Made by a program: the position numbers and the translations under genes. From Campylobacter concisus (GTDB lineage: Bacteria; Campylobacterota; Campylobacteria; Campylobacterales; Campylobacteraceae): 64,000 nt of DNA. The notes below the pieces were generated by a model. The model was not told the DNA's origin and ran no database searches. It was given only the letters and a program-made list of their open reading frames with translations. The stretch is from the NCBI GenBank assembly GCA_002092835.1, contig LVWL01000001.1, positions 105,627-169,626 on the forward strand. The letters are read 5' to 3'. Positions 1 through 9,499 of this stretch are shown here, in pieces. The number at the start of each line of letters is the position of its first letter. The first letter of the stretch is position 1.

Positions 1-1947
1 ATTTGCGTTAAATCTAGCTGTTCCAGTTATAACATTATCCGGACCTTCGCCTGTGTAGTTTATCTTAGCTGGCTCTGGTACTTGGATAATCATGCTCCAC
101 TCTGTACCACCATCTGTTGTAGTGCCCGTTTTTGCCCATTTTATACTAACTGTGTGTTTTGAACCAAGTGAGTCAAAAATTTCTGCCGTTGAGCCGTGGC
201 TTGACATCATCATCTTTCCACTTGCTCTTAGAGCTTGGCCCGGGCTTAGTGCGCCATCAAGTGCTTTCATAATAGTTGTAAGTCTAACATTTTCATTTAT
301 AGCCGAATTATTTGTACCTTGAGCTGGCTTTGTAAGACCAGTTGTTGTCATATAAAGTGCATGATCTGCTACTTCATTTGATGGATTTTCTAGTTGAAAT
401 TGACCTAGTTTATTTACAGTAATCTTTGTGCCATCATTTAAATCATCAGCAAGTTTTTTAAGTGCTTCGATACCAGCTGCGTGTTTTGCATCTGGAGTAC
501 CAGTTGCAGCGTTATAAGCATTATTATAAGCTGTTTGGCATGTTGTATCAGCTATAGCTGCTCCACCAGTACCCGGAGTTATATTATGAGCTTCTGTTGC
601 TTGTTTTATAGCATTAGGTACAGCTGAGTTTACTCTTATTTGACCGTCTCCATTGTAGTCAACGTAACTCCTTGCATCTTTTTGCATAGCAGCACGAAGA
701 TCTTCTGTTGTAGTTACTTGCCTTTCTTTCGCATCATTGTATTCGTGAACTGCTGTTGTTTGTGAGCTCGTATAGACATATTGATAAGCTGTGATAATAT
801 CTCGATTTTTTAAACCACCATTTGCCACTCCCATTGCTGTCGTTGCTGCTACTAATTCATCACCAGTATTGACAGTTAAGTGAATATTTTTTGTCTCTTT
901 TGTAGTACCTGAGTTATTTCTATTTATAAGTGTTAGTTTATTACCTTCTGAAATTTCAGCTCTAACGCCAGTTTTATTATACTGAGCGTTGATAGCAGCT
1001 GCAACATCGCTTATGTTTGTTACATCTCCGGTTATATTTACACCATTTAATGTTATATTTAATTTTTTTGTAGTTCCATTATTAGTAAGTGAACCAACAT
1101 TATTTGGTGATTTACTTCCTATTTCAAATTTTTCAGTTTTAGCATTTGCATAGCTCACCCAGATACCTTGTCCATCTCTTAAAGCAAGACCATTTCCAAG
1201 CTCATCAAATGTAACACCAAGATCGACGCCACGCTCTGTTAAGCTTTGTTCTTTTCTTGAGTTTGTATAAAACTGATCATTATTTACATCATTTTCATTG
1301 TGGACTTCATTTGGATCTAAAATCCCGTCATTGTTATAGTCACGTCCACCAGCAACTGAGTCTAGTGAATAAATAGGCGTACTTCTTTGTCCTATGGTAT
1401 TGCCTGAGTCAAGGTTGCCTTTTATCTTTACTTCTGTTGTCGCTCTTGCTGGAGTAGTAAGACCCTCTTTTATCACAATATTTTTTATCGGTCCAGTTGA
1501 GTCAATAGTGCCAGTCTCTTCATCTCTTGTCCAGCCTTGAACGACATAGCCGCTATTGTTTACAAAATTTCCAGCTTTATCACGGACAAAGTCACCATTT
1601 CTTGTATAGTATCTTGTAGTTCCGCCATCTGGAGATACGACAAAGAAACCATTTCCTTGAAGTGCAAGGTCTGTTTGCTTATCAGTAGATGTTAATGTGC
1701 CTTGCGAGAAAATTCTTGTAGTTGAGTTTATAGTCGTTCCTAGACCTATTTGCATAGCATTTTGACCGCCTAGCTGACCTTGTGGAGCGGTAGCTACTCT
1801 TGGAGTTTGGCTTAGTATATCAGCAAAATTTGCACGGTTGTATTTATAACCATAAGTATTGACGTTTGCGATATTGTTGCCTTCTACGTCCATGGCTATC
1901 TGGTGGGCTTGTAGGCCTGAAACACCAGACCAAAGTGATCTCATCAT
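1..1947 (-). CDS. flgE: Flagellar hook protein FlgE (3' end outside window)
   Basis: Structural subunit of the flagellar hook, exported by the flagellar type III apparatus. Read on the minus strand the gene opens with ATG-ATG at 1947/1944 after an AAAGGATAAG ribosome binding site. The N-terminus reads MMRSLWSGVSGLQAHQIAMD followed by EGNNIANVNTYGYKYNRA, the rod/hook D0-D1 signature, and later NGFFVVSPDGG and a FlgE-type GYVVQGW motif. All 649 codons to the window edge stay in one frame (checked at several points). The middle is a long Thr/Asn/Asp-rich variable domain, as expected of Campylobacter hook proteins. It contains one perfect EF-hand-like loop (codons at 1306-1341) and a partial one (625-660), which is unusual. 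The C-terminal D0 part lies outside the window. The assignment is firm; the calcium idea is inference. Confidence 0.95.
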   Translation of the reverse strand, partial: MMRSLWSGVSGLQAHQIAMDVEGNNIANVNTYGYKYNRANFADILSQTPRVATAPQGQLGGQNAMQIGLGTTINSTTRIFSQGTLTSTDKQTDLALQGNGFFVVSPDGGTTRYYTRNGDFVRDKAGNFVNNSGYVVQGWTRDEETGTIDSTGPIKNIVIKEGLTTPARATTEVKIKGNLDSGNTIGQRSTPIYSLDSVAGGRDYNNDGILDPNEVHNENDVNNDQFYTNSRKEQSLTERGVDLGVTFDELGNGLALRDGQGIWVSYANAKTEKFEIGSKSPNNVGSLTNNGTTKKLNITLNGVNITGDVTNISDVAAAINAQYNKTGVRAEISEGNKLTLINRNNSGTTKETKNIHLTVNTGDELVAATTAMGVANGGLKNRDIITAYQYVYTSSQTTAVHEYNDAKERQVTTTEDLRAAMQKDARSYVDYNGDGQIRVNSAVPNAIKQATEAHNITPGTGGAAIADTTCQTAYNNAYNAATGTPDAKHAAGIEALKKLADDLNDGTKITVNKLGQFQLENPSNEVADHALYMTTTGLTKPAQGTNNSAINENVRLTTIMKALDGALSPGQALRASGKMMMSSHGSTAEIFDSLGSKHTVSIKWAKTGTTTDGGTEWSMIIQVPEPAKINYTGEGPDNVITGTARFNAN

Positions 1948-2067
1948 TGACTTATCCTTTTTGCATTTTAAATTTTTATATTTTTCAAAAGCAAAAGATG
2001 TTCCAAAATTTATATTGATAAAAAGTAGAAGAAATAAAAAGAATTTTGGCGTAATTAACGCCAAATT

Positions 2068-3434
2068 TTATCCAAGTATCATAGCTCCAACTATGCCACC
2101 GATGATAAGTGGGATATTGAAAAATACAAATGTAGGTACACAAGTATCATATATGTGGTTGTGCTCACCATCAGCATTTAGACCGCTTGTTGGCCCAAGT
2201 GTGCTATCGCTTGCAGGACTTCCAGCATCTCCTAGAGCCGCAGCTATACCAACTAACAAGATGATGCTGGTACGCCAAAACCAAGACTAACGCATAGTGG
2301 CACATAGATAGAGGCTAAGATAGGTATCGTGCCAAAGCTAGTGCCTATGCCCATCGTAACGAGAAGTCCGATAAGCAGCATCAAAAATGCTCCGCCTATC
2401 TTGCCACCAGATACCAAGCTAGCGTATTTTACAAGCTCGTCTATTCCGCCACTCTCTCTTAGGATAGTGCCATAACCTGCAGCAACTAGCATGATAAAAG
2501 CGATAAATCCCATCATAGCAAGGCCATTGTCCATGATCTTATCTACTTTTTTGTATTCTATTCCGCCAAAAACGACCATAACCAAAAGTCCAAGTAGTGC
2601 GCCAAGAGGTAGCAGCTCAGTATAAATTTGCACACCAAAAGCCACAACTGCACCAGCTAAAACCGCCCACTCTTTTTTAGTCATCTCAAGGCTTTTTGCG
2701 CGCTCGATCTCATCAAGCTCTTCTTTTTCAAATTTTGAAGTTTTATAAGCTCTTTTTTTGCCATAAAAAAGTATAGCAAGGATAAGTCCGATAAGCATAG
2801 AAGCACCACCTATCCACATAACAGAAGAGATATCAGAAATAGATGTTGTTATGCCGTTATTTGCTAGCTCTTTTTTTAAGATATTGTGAAAAAGCAGACC
2901 AAAGCCAACGCTAAGGCTTACATAAGGTGCTTGAAGACCAAATGTCAAAGCACAAGCCACTGCACGTCTATCTATTCCCATTTTGTTCATAATAGCAAGA
3001 AGCGGCGGGATTAAAATAGGTATAAAAGCTATGTGAACTGGGATTAAATTTTGAGATAAGCACGCTATAAATGCGATAGTTAGTATAAAAATCACTTTAT
3101 TTGAGCTAAGGAATTTACTCAAAGCATTTATCAAGATAGCAGTTAAATTTGTATTTGCGATAGCGGCTGCTAAAGCACCAAGTAAAATATAACTAAGCGA
3201 TGTTTCAAGATTGCCTTGCATACCGCTTATGAGGCTTTGTGTAGTCTCTTTTAGGGCTGTAAAGAGACTATCGATCCCACCTGCAATGCCACTTTCAAAT
3301 CCACTAAATCCATGCTTATACATTACTCCCGCAACAAGAGCAGAGATAAGGATAGAAAGCAAAATGTTAAAACGCAATAGACAAAGTATCGTCATTACCA
3401 AAATGCTAAAAACAACAGGATTAAATATAAGCAT
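2068..3434 (-). CDS. Na+/H+ antiporter family protein (frameshifted)
   Basis: Predicted polytopic inner-membrane antiporter of the type with an N-terminal Na_H_antiport_2 domain, probably exporting Na+ against H+. Start chosen at ATG 3434 ([14 protein letters not shown]) because AAAGGACGCTC precedes it; an upstream in-frame Met at 3470 has no such site. About ten hydrophobic segments are visible. The frame breaks near 2262: the first part ends ...[15 protein letters not shown], while the continuation [20 protein letters not shown] is typical of the family C-terminus and runs in the next frame to 2068. One missing base restores about 455 aa, the normal family length, so a sequence error is more likely than decay. 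The substrate is inferred from family only. Confidence 0.85.
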
Positions 3435-3553
3435 GAGCGTCCTTTTTGTGAGTGTTGAGAGATTATACAAATGTGTGGCTTATTAAATTTTAAAAAGAGT
3501 GGCTTAAGTGGGCTTGTGTTAAGATTTTGAGTAAATTTTAAAAGGAAAAAACG

Positions 3554-4162
3554 ATGGATTTAGAGAAAATTTATAAAGAGGCTGGGGCGTATTTAGAGGG
3601 ACATTTTTTGCTAAGCAGTGGCAATCACTCGCAGTTTTATCTCCAAAGTGCAAAGGTGCTTGAAGACCCAGCTTTGGCTGGAAAGCTAGCTGATGAGCTT
3701 GCCCGTGTGATAGAGAAATTTGGCATTAGATTTGATAGCGTTTGCTCGCCTGCACTTGGAGGAATTTTAGCTGGCTATGAGCTAGCTCGCGCAGCAAAGA
3801 AGCGTTTTATATTTACAGAGCGAGTTGAAAAGGTAATGAGTCTTAGACGTGGTTTTGAGGTGAAAAAAGGTGAGAAATTTATCATTTGTGAGGATATCAT
3901 CACGACTGGCGGCTCGGCACTTGAAGCAGCACACGTGATAGAGAGCCTTGGTGGCGAGGTAGTTGGCTTTGCAGCACTTGCGAATCGTGGCTTTTGTAAG
4001 GTCGCAAATTTAGGCAACGACTCAAAACCAAATGCAAAACTGCCAAGCGATAAGCCATTTTTTGCTTTAGGAAATTTTGAGTTTGAAATTTATGAGCCTG
4101 AGCATTGCCCACTTTGTAAAAATGGAAGCAAAGCGATCAAACCTGGAAGCAGAGGCAACTAA
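3554..4162 (+). CDS. pyrE: Orotate phosphoribosyltransferase
   Basis: Catalyses orotate + PRPP to OMP in pyrimidine synthesis, in the cytoplasm. The 202-aa protein shows the N-terminal substrate region ([16 protein letters not shown]) and the PRPP-binding loop [18 protein letters not shown] near residues 113-130, where consecutive acidic residues precede TTGGS. The C-terminal tail has a CPLC pair, seen in the longer epsilonproteobacterial forms. Start ATG 3554 follows AAAAGGAAAAAACG. It is divergent from the antiporter, and the next gene is 244 bp away. A weak hairpin at 4180-4215 may end transcription. Confidence 0.96.
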   Translation: MDLEKIYKEAGAYLEGHFLLSSGNHSQFYLQSAKVLEDPALAGKLADELARVIEKFGIRFDSVCSPALGGILAGYELARAAKKRFIFTERVEKVMSLRRGFEVKKGEKFIICEDIITTGGSALEAAHVIESLGGEVVGFAALANRGFCKVANLGNDSKPNAKLPSDKPFFALGNFEFEIYEPEHCPLCKNGSKAIKPGSRGN

Positions 4163-4406
4163 AATTTATACTATAAATATAGCTATCTTTCTTTTTTAAA
4201 ATTGATCGATAGCTAAAATTTTTAGAAAAATCCAAAAATAGTACTCATAGAAAAATTTTAATCAAGACTTCAAATCACTTCAACAAAAATTTATAGTTTA
4301 ATTTTTAAAAATAATCTGTTTTTATATTGGTATGAATTATTTTTTAGATAATCTTATTTTTTAAGCTACCAAGTGATAATATCTACTCAAAAAGCGAGAT
4401 GAAGCT

Positions 4407-5096
4407 ATGCAAGAATATGATATTTTAGACGTTTTATCAAACAAAAAGGTCCTTTGCCTTGAAGATGAAGAGGCGATTTTAAAAAATATTTGTGCTTCTT
4501 TGGAACTATTTTTTGCCGAGGTAAATGGCGTAACAGATGGCTATGATGCACTTGAGCTAGCGATGAGCGATGCTTATGATGTTTTAGTGCTTGATATAAG
4601 CGTGCCAAATATCGATGGGCTAGAGATCGCTAAAAAAGTAAGAACTATAAATCAAAAAATTCCTATCGTGATCTTATCAAGCCACGTCGAACAAGAGTAT
4701 TTGTGGAGAGCAGTTGAGTTAAAGATCACAAGGTATCTTGCAAAGCCATATGATAAAAAGTCATTTATAAAAGCCCTAGAAGACGTTGCTTTAGAGCTTG
4801 TTGGACGCAAGCCGACTCTTAGGCTAAATGATGAATTAGAATACGATTTTGGTAAAAAAGTACTTTATATAAATGGTGAAATTTCTCATCTAAGTAAGAG
4901 TGAGAGTAGACTTTTAGAGTACTTTTTAAACAACAAAAATCAAACTATAACTTATGAACAAATTTTTGATTATATTTGGGAGTATGAGCAGCCAAGCAAA
5001 GAAGCGATAAAGACGATCGTAAAAGAGCTTAGAAGGAAGCTTGGCAAAGATGTGATTAAAAATTTATACGGTGTAGGTTACCTTTGTGAAATATAA
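4407..5096 (+). CDS. mccR: OmpR-family response regulator, probable MccR
   Basis: Two-component response regulator of 229 aa. The receiver domain (residues 10-125) has the acidic pair LEDEE, phospho-acceptor Asp63 in VLVLDIS and a Lys in YLAKPYDKK. A winged-helix DNA-binding domain (about 135-229) ends ELRRKLG...LYGVGYLCEI. It overlaps the sensor kinase gene by 11 bp, so the two are co-translated. The position directly upstream of the sulfite reductase operon matches the Wolinella mcc cluster, where a two-component pair sits with mccA, so control of sulfite respiration is the likely role. The name is by context; the regulatory target is inference. Confidence 0.85.
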   Translation: MQEYDILDVLSNKKVLCLEDEEAILKNICASLELFFAEVNGVTDGYDALELAMSDAYDVLVLDISVPNIDGLEIAKKVRTINQKIPIVILSSHVEQEYLWRAVELKITRYLAKPYDKKSFIKALEDVALELVGRKPTLRLNDELEYDFGKKVLYINGEISHLSKSESRLLEYFLNNKNQTITYEQIFDYIWEYEQPSKEAIKTIVKELRRKLGKDVIKNLYGVGYLCEI

Positions 5097-6513
5097 ATTT
5101 CAGCTAATCGTTGGTGTTTTTATCTTTGTTTATCTCTTAATATCCGCACTTGTTTTAAATTTTTATAATAATCTTGCAATGAAAGATGCCAAAAAAGAGG
5201 CGTATTATGTGCTTGAGAGTATAAATTCTGTAAGAGAGTACATCGCAGGCGTTCAGCGTCCGCTAATAGAGCAGCTAAAGCATGATGGCATTATAAAAGA
5301 GGATTTTTTTGACGAGAGATTGCTTTCATCTTCATATATAAGCCGTGAAATTTATAATATCCAAAAGAAAAAATACAATCTTGACTTTGACTACAAACTA
5401 GTCGCTATGGCACCTTTAAACAAAGCTCATGAGCCAAATGAATTTGAAGCGCAGGTATTAAGAGGCTTTAAAGAGAATAAATTTAGTGAGTTTTCAAAGA
5501 TTATAAAAGATGAAAATGGCTCACAATTTTTTGTAGGACTTCCTATAAGAAGTCAAAATACATCTTGCCTAGCCTGTCACAATAGTGAAAGTGCTCCAAA
5601 ACAGATGTTGGATCGCTATGAAATTTCAAATGGAAAAATTTCTGAAGCAAGTGAGATGATGGCAATGCTATCTTTTAAAATCCCACTACGTGCCATTTTT
5701 TCTTACCATTTAAAAGAGGTTGTCATCATAATGAGCGCGATAGCCTTTGTATTTGGGATATTTTTGCTACTTGTTTATAAGATGCATAGGCGTGGCGAAG
5801 AGAGTAAAAGACAGACTGAGCAGCTAATGATACATCAAAGCCGCCTAGCCTCAATGGGCGAGATGATAGGCAATATCTCACATCAGTGGAAGCAACCTTT
5901 AGCTCAAATCAGCTCAGCTTTAATAAATTTAGAACTCTATCAGGAGCGAAAAAAGCTTGATGAAGCAAAAATTTATGAGTTTATAGAAGAGACTAGCAAA
6001 CAGATAAATTTTATGTCTGAAACGGTTGATGATTTTAAAAACTTTTTTAAACCAAATACTTTAAAAAGGGAGTTTAGCGTAGAGGAAGTTATAAATCAGA
6101 CTATAAAAATTCTAAACGCCTCACTTAAGAAATATCAAATTGAACTAGAGATAGATATAAGAGAAAATTTTACGATTTTTGCAAATTTTAATGAAATAAT
6201 CCAAATTTTAATAAATATTATAAATAACGCAAAAGATGCATTTAAACAAAGCTATGTAAAGCCAAGAGTAATAAAAATTTATACTTTTATAAAAGATAAT
6301 CGTAAAAATTTATGCGTGCAAAATAATGCAGGAGCGATAAAAGCTTCGTTTTTAAAGGTTATCTTTGAGCCACACTTTAGTACAAAAGAGTCTGGTAGCG
6401 GGCTTGGCCTATATATGAGCCGGCTAATCGCTAGTAAAAATAACGCCCTAATCTTTGCTAGAAACGTAGATGAAAATAGTATTACATTTACAATTAGTTT
6501 CGAAAATTTATAA
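5086..6513 (+). CDS. mccS: Haem-binding sensor histidine kinase, probable MccS
   Basis: Membrane sensor kinase, 475 aa, starting at GTG 5086 inside mccR. TM1 is at about residues 5-27. The periplasmic region to about 205 resembles the DUF3365 (Tll0287-like) sensor fold and contains a c-type haem motif C161-L-A-C164-H165. TM2 is at about 210-232. The cytoplasmic part has the H-box MIGNISHQWKQPL with His266, an N-box INIINNAKDAF and a G-box GSGLGLYMS. A covalently bound haem in the sensor domain suggests detection of a redox-active or haem-ligating compound such as sulfite, nitrite or NO. It pairs with the upstream regulator and precedes mccA by 95 bp. Kinase and haem motif are seen; the ligand is unknown. 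Confidence 0.87.
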   Translation: MKYKFQLIVGVFIFVYLLISALVLNFYNNLAMKDAKKEAYYVLESINSVREYIAGVQRPLIEQLKHDGIIKEDFFDERLLSSSYISREIYNIQKKKYNLDFDYKLVAMAPLNKAHEPNEFEAQVLRGFKENKFSEFSKIIKDENGSQFFVGLPIRSQNTSCLACHNSESAPKQMLDRYEISNGKISEASEMMAMLSFKIPLRAIFSYHLKEVVIIMSAIAFVFGIFLLLVYKMHRRGEESKRQTEQLMIHQSRLASMGEMIGNISHQWKQPLAQISSALINLELYQERKKLDEAKIYEFIEETSKQINFMSETVDDFKNFFKPNTLKREFSVEEVINQTIKILNASLKKYQIELEIDIRENFTIFANFNEIIQILINIINNAKDAFKQSYVKPRVIKIYTFIKDNRKNLCVQNNAGAIKASFLKVIFEPHFSTKESGSGLGLYMSRLIASKNNALIFARNVDENSITFTISFENL

Positions 6514-6608
6514 TTTATTAAAATTCCCCCTTTTCTACCCTTTTTTGGTGTTAGTATTATCAGTATGAAATCATTTTGATTTTAGGATAAAAATTTAAAG
6601 GAGGGCAC

Positions 6609-8675
6609 ATGAGAAATCTACAAAAAGCCTTAGCTGGTTTGCTCATGGGTGTTAGCATCTTCGCTTCACAAGCCTGTTGCGAAGAGCATAATATGCAGAT
6701 GTCCGATAAAGCACGTGATGTTATCGCAAATCCTAAAGGCACACTGCAAAGTAGAGGTGTTATCTCCTTGCAAGACTACGTTGTAGAAGAGCAAGAGATG
6801 TATAACTGGTTATTTAAAAACCACCCTATTTTTACAAAATATGGTGGTAAAACCGTCGGTAAAATGGTCGTTCACGACCGTGGCTTAGAGTGGCTTGCCG
6901 AGGGACATGGCTTTGATATGTCAAAGCTTAGTAAAAGAGATGGCGGTAAGGGCTATAGCTCTATGATGTATAGAATTCCAGCCACTTCATCACTTCAGTT
7001 TCCTAACAAATTTGTAGGTCCAGAAAAGTGCGGTGAGTGTCACCCAGCCCAGTATGAAGTGTGGAGCAGATCTCGCCACGCAACTACTATGCGTTTCCCT
7101 GGCGAGCACCCAGAGGTTAATAACAACCTAACTGAGCCAGTATTTGACAAAGATACCGCTTCTATCCTTCCAAAAGGTATCACTCCAGATGTTATCTACG
7201 CAACCGTTGGTCACTTAAGAACAAAAATGGGCTATGTTGATGCGTGGCTACTTCGTGGTACTTACTACGTTGAGGGCGGTTTGCTAAGAGATGGTACAGG
7301 TCAGATCGTAGCTGGTGGTAACCAATGGCAAAGAACATGGGCGTTAAATTTAGACGACGCTACTGTTAAAAAGATAAAAGAGCTTGTCCCAGAATTTCCT
7401 GGCACTCTTGAAGAGTATGGCGACAATGGCGGATATGTCAGAGGTCTAGCTTCATACGCTGCAAAACACAAAAAATCAATGTTTTTCCAAGCAAACTCAT
7501 CATATTGTGAAGTTTGTCACCCAGTTAAATTTGATTTCAAATCAAAAGCAGAATTTTACGCAGCACTTGGTAATGCCAAAGAGCTTCAAAAACACACTAT
7601 CTCAAAAGGCGTAAGCTGTGAGGAGTGCCACGGAGCTGGCGGTCACCTTGATGGGGCTACAAATTTTAGAACATCAAACTGCGAACGCTGCCACCAAAGG
7701 TTTAACTTTAGCCCAGATCTAGCTCGTGCTAATCCGCTTAATAACGGTAAGCTTGATCTCTCACTTAGCTCTAAATTTAAATCAATGGGACCAGGATGTG
7801 GTTCTGAAGGTTCACAATCATACTTTACAGCTCACTATGATAAAGGTATGAGATGTGTTACTTGCCACGATCCACACGATAACACAGGTCCAGTTGTAGG
7901 CGATAAGAGCGTAACTGGTATGAACTATAACTCAGAGCAAGGCTATCTAAGCTCATTCTATACTAAACCAAAAATTAGAAAAGAGTGTAAAGATTGCCAC
8001 GAGACTCAAGCATATATCGCATCTAAAGCAGATACTCACAAAGATAATACTTGTGCATCTTGCCACATGCCATTTATGATGAGTTGTGAGAATTTCTACG
8101 CTGTTCAGTTCCAAGACAACGCTGGCTTTGATACTCAAAGAAGATCTCACATCTGGAAGATCATGGTTGATCCAAAAGAGAAATCTCTAGTACCAGGCGA
8201 TGCTGCTAAAGGTCCAAGAGATGCTAAAGATTGGCACTTTGAGAGAGATAAAAATGGCCATAACTACGTTGACTTGATGTGGGCTTGCGCTAGAACATCT
8301 TGGGCTGATAAAGATATGAAAGATACCAAAGGCTGCCATAGCCCAGTATTATCTGAGCTAAAACCAACACTTCACTTCAAAAACCAAAAACAAGTTTATG
8401 ATGAAGTTATGGGATGGCAAACTCCAGTTAAGAATGAATTCTCTGAAGTTAAGATTGGTATTGAAGGACTTTACTCACTACTTGAGACTAAAAAACTTGA
8501 TGCAAGTGATAAAGTAAGAGTTTATGAGCTTATCCAAAATGCTCAAGAGATCATCGATATGGTTGAAAAAGATGGTTCGTGGGGTATGCACGGATTTAAA
8601 TTTACTAAACAAAAACTCGATGCATCAAAAGAGTATATAAAAGAAGCTCAAAGAATTTTGAATAAAAATTTATAG
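6609..8675 (+). CDS. mccA: Octahaem cytochrome c sulfite reductase MccA
   Basis: Periplasmic terminal reductase that converts sulfite to sulfide with electrons from the MccCD quinol dehydrogenase. The 688-aa protein has a signal peptide (cleavage near AC-CEEH). Seven CXXCH haem sites have their first Cys at 141, 300, 337, 358, 416, 460 and 482, and an eighth special site C560-X15-C576-H577 is the hallmark of MccA. Two extra cysteines, C397 (GPGCGSEG) and C493 (MMSCENF), sit where the Wolinella enzyme binds the active-site Cu(I), as far as I recall its structure. Start ATG 6609 follows AAAGGAGGGCAC. It is first gene of the mcc operon, under likely MccRS control, and a hairpin follows it. Confidence 0.96.
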   Translation: MRNLQKALAGLLMGVSIFASQACCEEHNMQMSDKARDVIANPKGTLQSRGVISLQDYVVEEQEMYNWLFKNHPIFTKYGGKTVGKMVVHDRGLEWLAEGHGFDMSKLSKRDGGKGYSSMMYRIPATSSLQFPNKFVGPEKCGECHPAQYEVWSRSRHATTMRFPGEHPEVNNNLTEPVFDKDTASILPKGITPDVIYATVGHLRTKMGYVDAWLLRGTYYVEGGLLRDGTGQIVAGGNQWQRTWALNLDDATVKKIKELVPEFPGTLEEYGDNGGYVRGLASYAAKHKKSMFFQANSSYCEVCHPVKFDFKSKAEFYAALGNAKELQKHTISKGVSCEECHGAGGHLDGATNFRTSNCERCHQRFNFSPDLARANPLNNGKLDLSLSSKFKSMGPGCGSEGSQSYFTAHYDKGMRCVTCHDPHDNTGPVVGDKSVTGMNYNSEQGYLSSFYTKPKIRKECKDCHETQAYIASKADTHKDNTCASCHMPFMMSCENFYAVQFQDNAGFDTQRRSHIWKIMVDPKEKSLVPGDAAKGPRDAKDWHFERDKNGHNYVDLMWACARTSWADKDMKDTKGCHSPVLSELKPTLHFKNQKQVYDEVMGWQTPVKNEFSEVKIGIEGLYSLLETKKLDASDKVRVYELIQNAQEIIDMVEKDGSWGMHGFKFTKQKLDASKEYIKEAQRILNKNL

Positions 8676-8680
8676 CATTT

Positions 8681-8703
8681 AGGGGCTAGTTTTAGCCCCT
8701 TTA
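8681..8703 (+). terminator. Hairpin between mccA and mccB
   Basis: A perfect 8-bp GC-rich stem (AGGGGCTA / TAGCCCCT around a four-base loop) followed by TTT, five bases after the mccA stop. Because mccB follows at once, it probably acts as a partial terminator or a 3' stabiliser that raises mccA mRNA over the downstream genes. Confidence 0.7.
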
Positions 8704-8719
8704 ATCTTAAGGGTCCGAT

Positions 8720-9478
8720 ATGAAAAATAAGGTTTTAAAATTTACACTACTTCTTAGCTTAAGTACTTCTGGTTTGCTTGCAAATGTAGATTCAAATGAG
8801 TCTTATGCTATGGGAGCAACAAGTGGTGGATATGTTTTAAAAGGGTTACTTGAACAAAAACAAATAGGCATTAGCTACGATGCTGAGGCTGTTATCAAAG
8901 GTTTTAGTGATGCACTAAAAGGAGAGCTAAAACTAAGCGATGATGAGATAGCAAAGCTACTAAACAAAAGAGCTGAAAATTTAGACAAGATAGTAAAAGA
9001 AAAAGAAGCCGCCATACTTAAAGAGAATTTAAAGCAAGGCAAGGCTTTTATGGATAAAAATGCAAAAAATAAAAATGTAAAAACGACAAAATCAAAATTG
9101 CAATATGAAATTTTAAAATCAAGCAAAAAGGGAGCGACTCCAAAACAAGAGAGTATCATCATAGCAAACTACAAAGCTAGCTTTATCGATGGTAAGGTCT
9201 TTGATGAGACAAAAGAGGCTCCAGCTCATCTTTCTATGCTAAATTTGATCCCAGGTCTTGAAGAGGGCTTAATGCTCATGAAAGAGGGCGATAAGTTTAA
9301 ATTTGTTATCCCGCCAGAACTTGCGTACGGCGATAGCGGCATGGAGGGCATACCTGGAGGCGAGACTATCGTTTTTGAGATAGAGCTTGTTAAGGTCTTA
9401 AAGCCAGGTGAGTTAGCCGAGGCTGCAAAGAAAATTCACGAAAAAGAACTAAATGAGGGCATCAAAAAGCCTCATTAA
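8720..9478 (+). CDS. mccB: FKBP-type peptidyl-prolyl isomerase MccB
   Basis: Predicted periplasmic prolyl cis-trans isomerase thought to assist folding of MccA. The 252-aa protein has a signal peptide (LLSLSTSGLLA), an FKBP N-terminal helical domain (about 25-110, Lys/Glu rich) and an FKBP catalytic domain (about 135-235) with FKFVIPPELAYGDSGMEGIP and IVFEIELVKV. The order mccA-mccB is the same as in the Wolinella cluster. It lies 44 bp after mccA and 21 bp before the mccC start. Confidence 0.93.
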   Translation: MKNKVLKFTLLLSLSTSGLLANVDSNESYAMGATSGGYVLKGLLEQKQIGISYDAEAVIKGFSDALKGELKLSDDEIAKLLNKRAENLDKIVKEKEAAILKENLKQGKAFMDKNAKNKNVKTTKSKLQYEILKSSKKGATPKQESIIIANYKASFIDGKVFDETKEAPAHLSMLNLIPGLEEGLMLMKEGDKFKFVIPPELAYGDSGMEGIPGGETIVFEIELVKVLKPGELAEAAKKIHEKELNEGIKKPH

Positions 9479-9499
9479 GATATAAAAATGGAGTTAAAA

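Noticed and set aside
92..322. Plus-strand 76-aa ORF in the flgE region
   Set aside because: It lies antisense inside flgE with no ribosome binding site.
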